Shown piece by piece: positions 20,697-22,915 of a DNA stretch of 22,915 nt. A model generated the notes under the pieces. It saw nothing but the letters and a program-made list of their open reading frames with translations, ran no database searches and was not told where the DNA came from. This stretch comes from an uncultured Corynebacterium sp. (lineage in GTDB: Bacteria; Actinomycetota; Actinomycetes; Mycobacteriales; Mycobacteriaceae). Position 1 is the first letter of the stretch. Each line of letters opens with the position of its first letter. The DNA is taken from positions 1-22,915 of the forward strand of contig NZ_CALUCS010000026.1 of the NCBI RefSeq assembly GCF_943914615.1. The letters run 5' to 3'. The position numbers were made by a program, and so were the translations under genes.

Positions 20697-21485
20697 ATGG
20701 TTTCGATTGATACATACGACGCGTGCGTCGACTTCCCCATCTTCGATGCGAAGACCCGCTCCATGAAGCAGACGTTCCTGGGGGCTGCGGGCGGCGCGAT
20801 CGGCAGGAACTCGTCGAATACGGTGATGGTGGAGGCTCTTAAGGGCGTCAATTTGCACCTGCAAGATGGTGACCGGATTGGCCTGGTCGGGCACAACGGC
20901 GCCGGCAAATCCACCCTGCTGCGCCTGCTCAGCGGGATCTACGAGCCGACGCGCGGGTCCGCGATCGTGCGCGGGCGCGTGGCACCCGTGTTCGACCTGG
21001 GTGTAGGCATGGATCCGGAGATCTCCGGGTACGAAAACATCATGATCCGCGGGCTTTTCCTGGGGCAGACGCGGAAGGCAATGCGGCGGAAAATGGACGA
21101 CATTGCGGAGTTCAGCGAACTCGGCGAATACCTGGATATGCCGCTGCGCACCTACTCGACGGGCATGCGGATTCGGCTGGCTTTGGGGGTTGTGACCAGC
21201 ATCGACCCGGAGATTCTGCTGCTGGACGAAGGCATCGGCGCCGTGGATGCTGCGTTCATGGCCAAGGCGCGCGGGCGACTGGTGGAGATGGTTGAGCGCA
21301 GCGGCATCCTGGTTTTCGCCTCGCACAGCAACGAATTCCTGGCGCAGCTGTGTGACAGTGCGCTGTGGATCGACCACGGAGAGGTCCGGAAGGTCGGGCG
21401 CGTGGATGATGTGGTTGAGGCCTACGAGGGGCCGGAAGCTGGCGAGCACGTCCGCCGGGTGCTGAAGGACCTGGGCCGGGGTTAG
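20697..21485 (+). CDS. wzt: ABC transporter ATPase, galactan/polysaccharide exporter Wzt
   Basis: A 262-residue nucleotide-binding subunit powering the Wzm channel at the inner face of the membrane. Motifs: Walker A GHNGAGKST (65-73), signature YSTGM (153-157), Walker B ILLLDE (173-178), H-loop SHS (209-211). The N-terminus VDFPIFDAKTRSMKQ is characteristic of O-antigen/teichoic-acid type exporters (RfbE/TagH). It ends soon after the ATPase domain and lacks the C-terminal carbohydrate-binding domain of the longer Wzt type, as expected for the galactan transporter. ATG 20697 has AAGGAAG just upstream; an in-frame TTG at 20682 is too close to the wzm stop signal. It is in the same operon as wzm with a 19-nt gap. 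Confidence 0.92.
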   Translation: MVSIDTYDACVDFPIFDAKTRSMKQTFLGAAGGAIGRNSSNTVMVEALKGVNLHLQDGDRIGLVGHNGAGKSTLLRLLSGIYEPTRGSAIVRGRVAPVFDLGVGMDPEISGYENIMIRGLFLGQTRKAMRRKMDDIAEFSELGEYLDMPLRTYSTGMRIRLALGVVTSIDPEILLLDEGIGAVDAAFMAKARGRLVEMVERSGILVFASHSNEFLAQLCDSALWIDHGEVRKVGRVDDVVEAYEGPEAGEHVRRVLKDLGRG

Positions 21486-21500
21486 CTATGTAGTTAGCTT

Positions 21501-21540
21501 GCTGGGGTTTGCTGCGGTTTGCTGGGGTTTGCTGCGGTTT
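21501..21540 (+). repeat. Two 20-bp tandem repeats after wzt
   Basis: GCTGGGGTTTGCTGCGGTTT is present twice in tandem (21501-21520, 21521-21540), itself built of two 10-bp half-units, and a partial third unit begins GCTGGG. G-rich, noncoding, just downstream of wzt. The DNA from here to about 21770 holds no gene that I can support; GGGTTAGCGCTGGCGGG-like motifs recur in it. Confidence 0.75.
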
Positions 21541-21774
21541 GCTGGGCCGGGGTTAGCGCTGGCGGGATGCTGAAGTTTGCGGGGCCGCTGGGGGTTAACG
21601 CTGGCGGGGGTGGGCGCCTGCTGACCTCGCCTGGCGACTGACAGCTGGGGTCGCCCGGCAGCTGGCAGCTTCGCCCCACCAGCCCCACTTTCCCATCAGT
21701 CCTACCTGTCCCATCAGCCCCACTTTCCCCACTGTTCCCTCTAGACACCTAGCAATCCCCTTTCACCTGCACCC

Positions 21775-21963
21775 AATGTCGCTAGATCGGGAATACGTCG
21801 GCCAGGGCAGGCCCATCAGAGTGTCTGACGGGTCGGAATGTCGCTAGATCGGGAATACGTCGGCGCCCGCGAAGCACCGCAAGATTCCACAACGTCCTGA
21901 CCTGCTCTTTTGTAAAATTGCAAACCGGTTCCATTAACCCATTCCCGATCTAACGACATTCCC
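21775..21963. repeat. Repeat family AATGTCGCTAGATCGGGAAT: two direct, one inverted
   Basis: Direct copies at 21775 and 21837, exactly 62 bp apart and each continuing ACGTCGG; an inverted copy at 21938-21963 carries one change (GTTAG for GCTAG). The second direct copy and the inverted copy form 22-bp near-perfect inverted repeats around ~84 bp, a layout like a miniature inverted-repeat element. The interior is noncoding. Related copies with A replacing T at two positions occur at 22799 and 22861. Confidence 0.85.
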
Positions 21964-22067
21964 AGCGGGCCGCAGCCTCCGGAAGCCTCAGCCAACCCAC
22001 CTCTCCCCACACCCCAGCGGCACAAGTAGAGCTAGGGAGAGGCTGGGGGCGTCAGAAAGAAAGAACA

Positions 22068-22091
22068 GATAGTACCACCTGTGGTACTATC
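22068..22091 (+). promoter_or_regulatory. hicAB operator overlapping a leaderless -10 box
   Basis: A perfect 24-bp palindrome with arms GATAGTACCAC and GTGGTACTATC and a CT centre. The right arm includes TACTAT (22085-22090), 6 nt before the ATG of hicA, a -10 box positioned for a leaderless mRNA. Binding of the HicB ribbon-helix-helix domain here would block the promoter, giving autorepression. Confidence 0.72.
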
Positions 22092-22096
22092 GCTGC

Positions 22097-22363
22097 ATGG
22101 GCAACAGCGTCCCCGAGATCCTCGAGAAGATGCGCAGAGCGCCCGCGAGCATCCGGTTTACCGAGCTCACGAAGGTCTGCGACCATTATTTTGAAAGCCG
22201 GCAAACAACCAAGACCTCCCACCGAACATACAAAACACCCTGGCGCGGCGACCCGCGCGTGAACATCCAGAACTCCAGCGGGAAAGCGAAGCCCTACCAG
22301 GTCCGACAGGTCCTGCGGGCCGTCGACAAGCTGGAAACTAGACGCAAGAAAGGCGGGCGATAA
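22097..22363 (+). CDS. hicA: HicA-family toxin (mRNA interferase)
   Basis: An 88-residue HicA-like toxin, a small dsRBD-fold ribonuclease that cleaves mRNAs when not bound by HicB. The fold order is visible: N-terminal helix VPEILEKMRRAP, strand SIRFTELTKVCDHYF, the catalytic-histidine strand TKTSHRTYKTP (His near residue 42), WRGDPRVNIQN, and the closing helix KAKPYQVRQVLRAVDKL. Slightly longer than the usual 60-80 residues, owing to the N-terminus and a Lys/Arg-rich tail. The ATG at 22097 is 6 nt behind a -10 box inside a perfect palindrome and lacks a Shine-Dalgarno sequence, so translation may be leaderless. The antitoxin gene starts 2 nt after the stop. Confidence 0.85.
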   Translation: MGNSVPEILEKMRRAPASIRFTELTKVCDHYFESRQTTKTSHRTYKTPWRGDPRVNIQNSSGKAKPYQVRQVLRAVDKLETRRKKGGR

Positions 22364-22365
22364 CC

Positions 22366-22692
22366 ATGGACGTGCACAAGTACACCTACCAAACTGCCTG
22401 GTCAGACGAGGATCAGGAATTCGTCGCAACTGTGACCGAGTTTCCATCCCTGTCGTGGCTGGCCCCCGACCGCGCGCAGGCCGAAGCTGGGTTGCTGGAC
22501 CTGGTGGCCGAAGTTGTAGAGGACATGACACAAGCTGGGGAAACCGTGCCGGAGCCGCTGGGGTTGCGGCGATTCTCGGGGAAGTTCAACGTGCGGACCT
22601 CGCCGTCGTTACATCGGATGCTGGCGATCGAGGCGCAATCGGAGGGCGTTTCGCTGAACACGCTGGTTAATCAGAAGCTGGCGGCGCGGTAG
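22366..22692 (+). CDS. hicB: HicB-family antitoxin with ribbon-helix-helix domain
   Basis: A 108-residue antitoxin. The N-terminal ~60 residues are the partially degraded RNase H-like HicB fold that covers the toxin (YTYQTAWSDEDQEFVATVTEFPSLSWLAPDRAQAEAGLLDLVAEVVEDM). After a Pro-containing linker comes the DNA-binding ribbon-helix-helix SGKFNVRTSPSLHRMLAIEAQSEGVSLNTLVNQKLA (~70-106). The latter would bind the palindrome upstream of hicA. ATG 22366 lies 2 nt after the hicA stop, so the two are translationally coupled. The C-terminus is complete, ending in LAAR with TAG. Repeats of the 62-bp family lie on both sides of the operon. Confidence 0.9.
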   Translation: MDVHKYTYQTAWSDEDQEFVATVTEFPSLSWLAPDRAQAEAGLLDLVAEVVEDMTQAGETVPEPLGLRRFSGKFNVRTSPSLHRMLAIEAQSEGVSLNTLVNQKLAAR

Positions 22693-22798
22693 TTGCGGAT
22701 TTTTTATTGACGCCCACTAGCAGGCGGCGGTTGGAACGTTCGCCTGGCCTGGGAGTTTCGGCGCGCAGGGGGTTGTGGGGGGGCGCTTGGTGGGCCCG

Positions 22799-22915
22799 AA
22801 TGTCGCTAGAACGGGAAAACACCAGCTAAATCAGGCTGTGCAGGGCGGCCACCGGGTCGAAATGTCGCTAGAACGGGAAAACACCAGCTAAATCAGGCTG
22901 TGCAGGGCGGCCACC
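22799..22915 (+). repeat. 62-bp tandem repeat running off the window
   Basis: Bases 22799-22853 and 22861-22915 are identical over 55 bp (start AATGTCGCTAGAACGGGAAA), separated by GGGTCGA, a 62-bp period. The second copy reaches the window edge, so the array may continue. The first ~20 bases belong to the family seen at 21775-21963. Confidence 0.9.

Noticed and set aside
20514..21449. A 311-codon minus-strand frame over the end of wzm and wzt.
   Set aside because: Antisense shadow of a gene with complete Walker A, signature and Walker B motifs.
21775..22915. A CRISPR array, because of ~27-bp repeats with ~35-bp intervals.
   Set aside because: In the right-hand pair the intervals are identical, not unique; copies are too few, one is inverted, and no cas gene is near.

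Overview
The window looks like the chromosome of a high-GC Corynebacterium. Three things point there: a corynebacterial pat-type aminotransferase beside tRNA genes; the quinone oxidoreductase / class V aminotransferase-like / Wzm-Wzt block, which from memory matches the Rv3777-Rv3783 galactan neighbourhood of mycolic-acid bacteria; and a very large sortase-anchored Rib/YPDG-repeat surface protein. The species cannot be fixed from sequence alone. LAYOUT. 1-900: two identical tRNA-Arg(ACG) genes and one tRNA-Ser(GCU), all on the minus strand, two with clear terminators. 947-2906: pat, apparently leaderless, followed 4 nt later by an unrecognised conserved-looking gene. 2973-9374 (minus): a 2133-residue cell-wall-anchored protein with nine Rib-like modules, five Asp-rich TSP3-like segments and three 92-residue stalk repeats, including a 1055-bp internal duplication with no difference that I can find. 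9904-15944: a ~6.0-kb integrated element inserted at the 3' end of tRNA-Ser(UGA). 16103-21485: quinone oxidoreductase, an EamA-type transporter and a class V aminotransferase-like protein that seems to lack its PLP lysine, then the galactan-type ABC exporter wzm-wzt. 21500-22915: repeat-rich DNA with a 62-bp-periodic repeat family flanking a hicAB toxin-antitoxin pair. THE ELEMENT. It is bounded by a 19-bp direct repeat that is the tRNA 3' end. It carries a tyrosine integrase, a 273-residue unknown protein, a small MerR/excisionase-type HTH protein, a DnaB-N-like protein, a P-loop ATPase of primase-helicase (DUF3987-like) type, and a 96-residue acidic protein built of 29-residue repeats. Noncoding parts include iteron-like arrays downstream of the ATPase gene, TTTGCCCAA repeats near both ends (candidate arm-type integrase sites), a plus-strand extended -10 promoter plus hairpin/terminator opposite the ATPase leader (candidate antisense RNA), and its own terminator placed behind the tRNA whose original terminator was displaced 6 kb away. 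I see no capsid, packaging, conjugation or lysis genes. It reads as an integrative plasmid-like or satellite-like replicon and is the best candidate here for an undescribed system. COOPERATION. wzm and wzt form one transporter; hicA and hicB form a toxin-antitoxin pair under an operator overlapping a leaderless promoter; the element genes run in one direction as integration, control and replication modules. Everything is read by eye from sequence; no database search was run.
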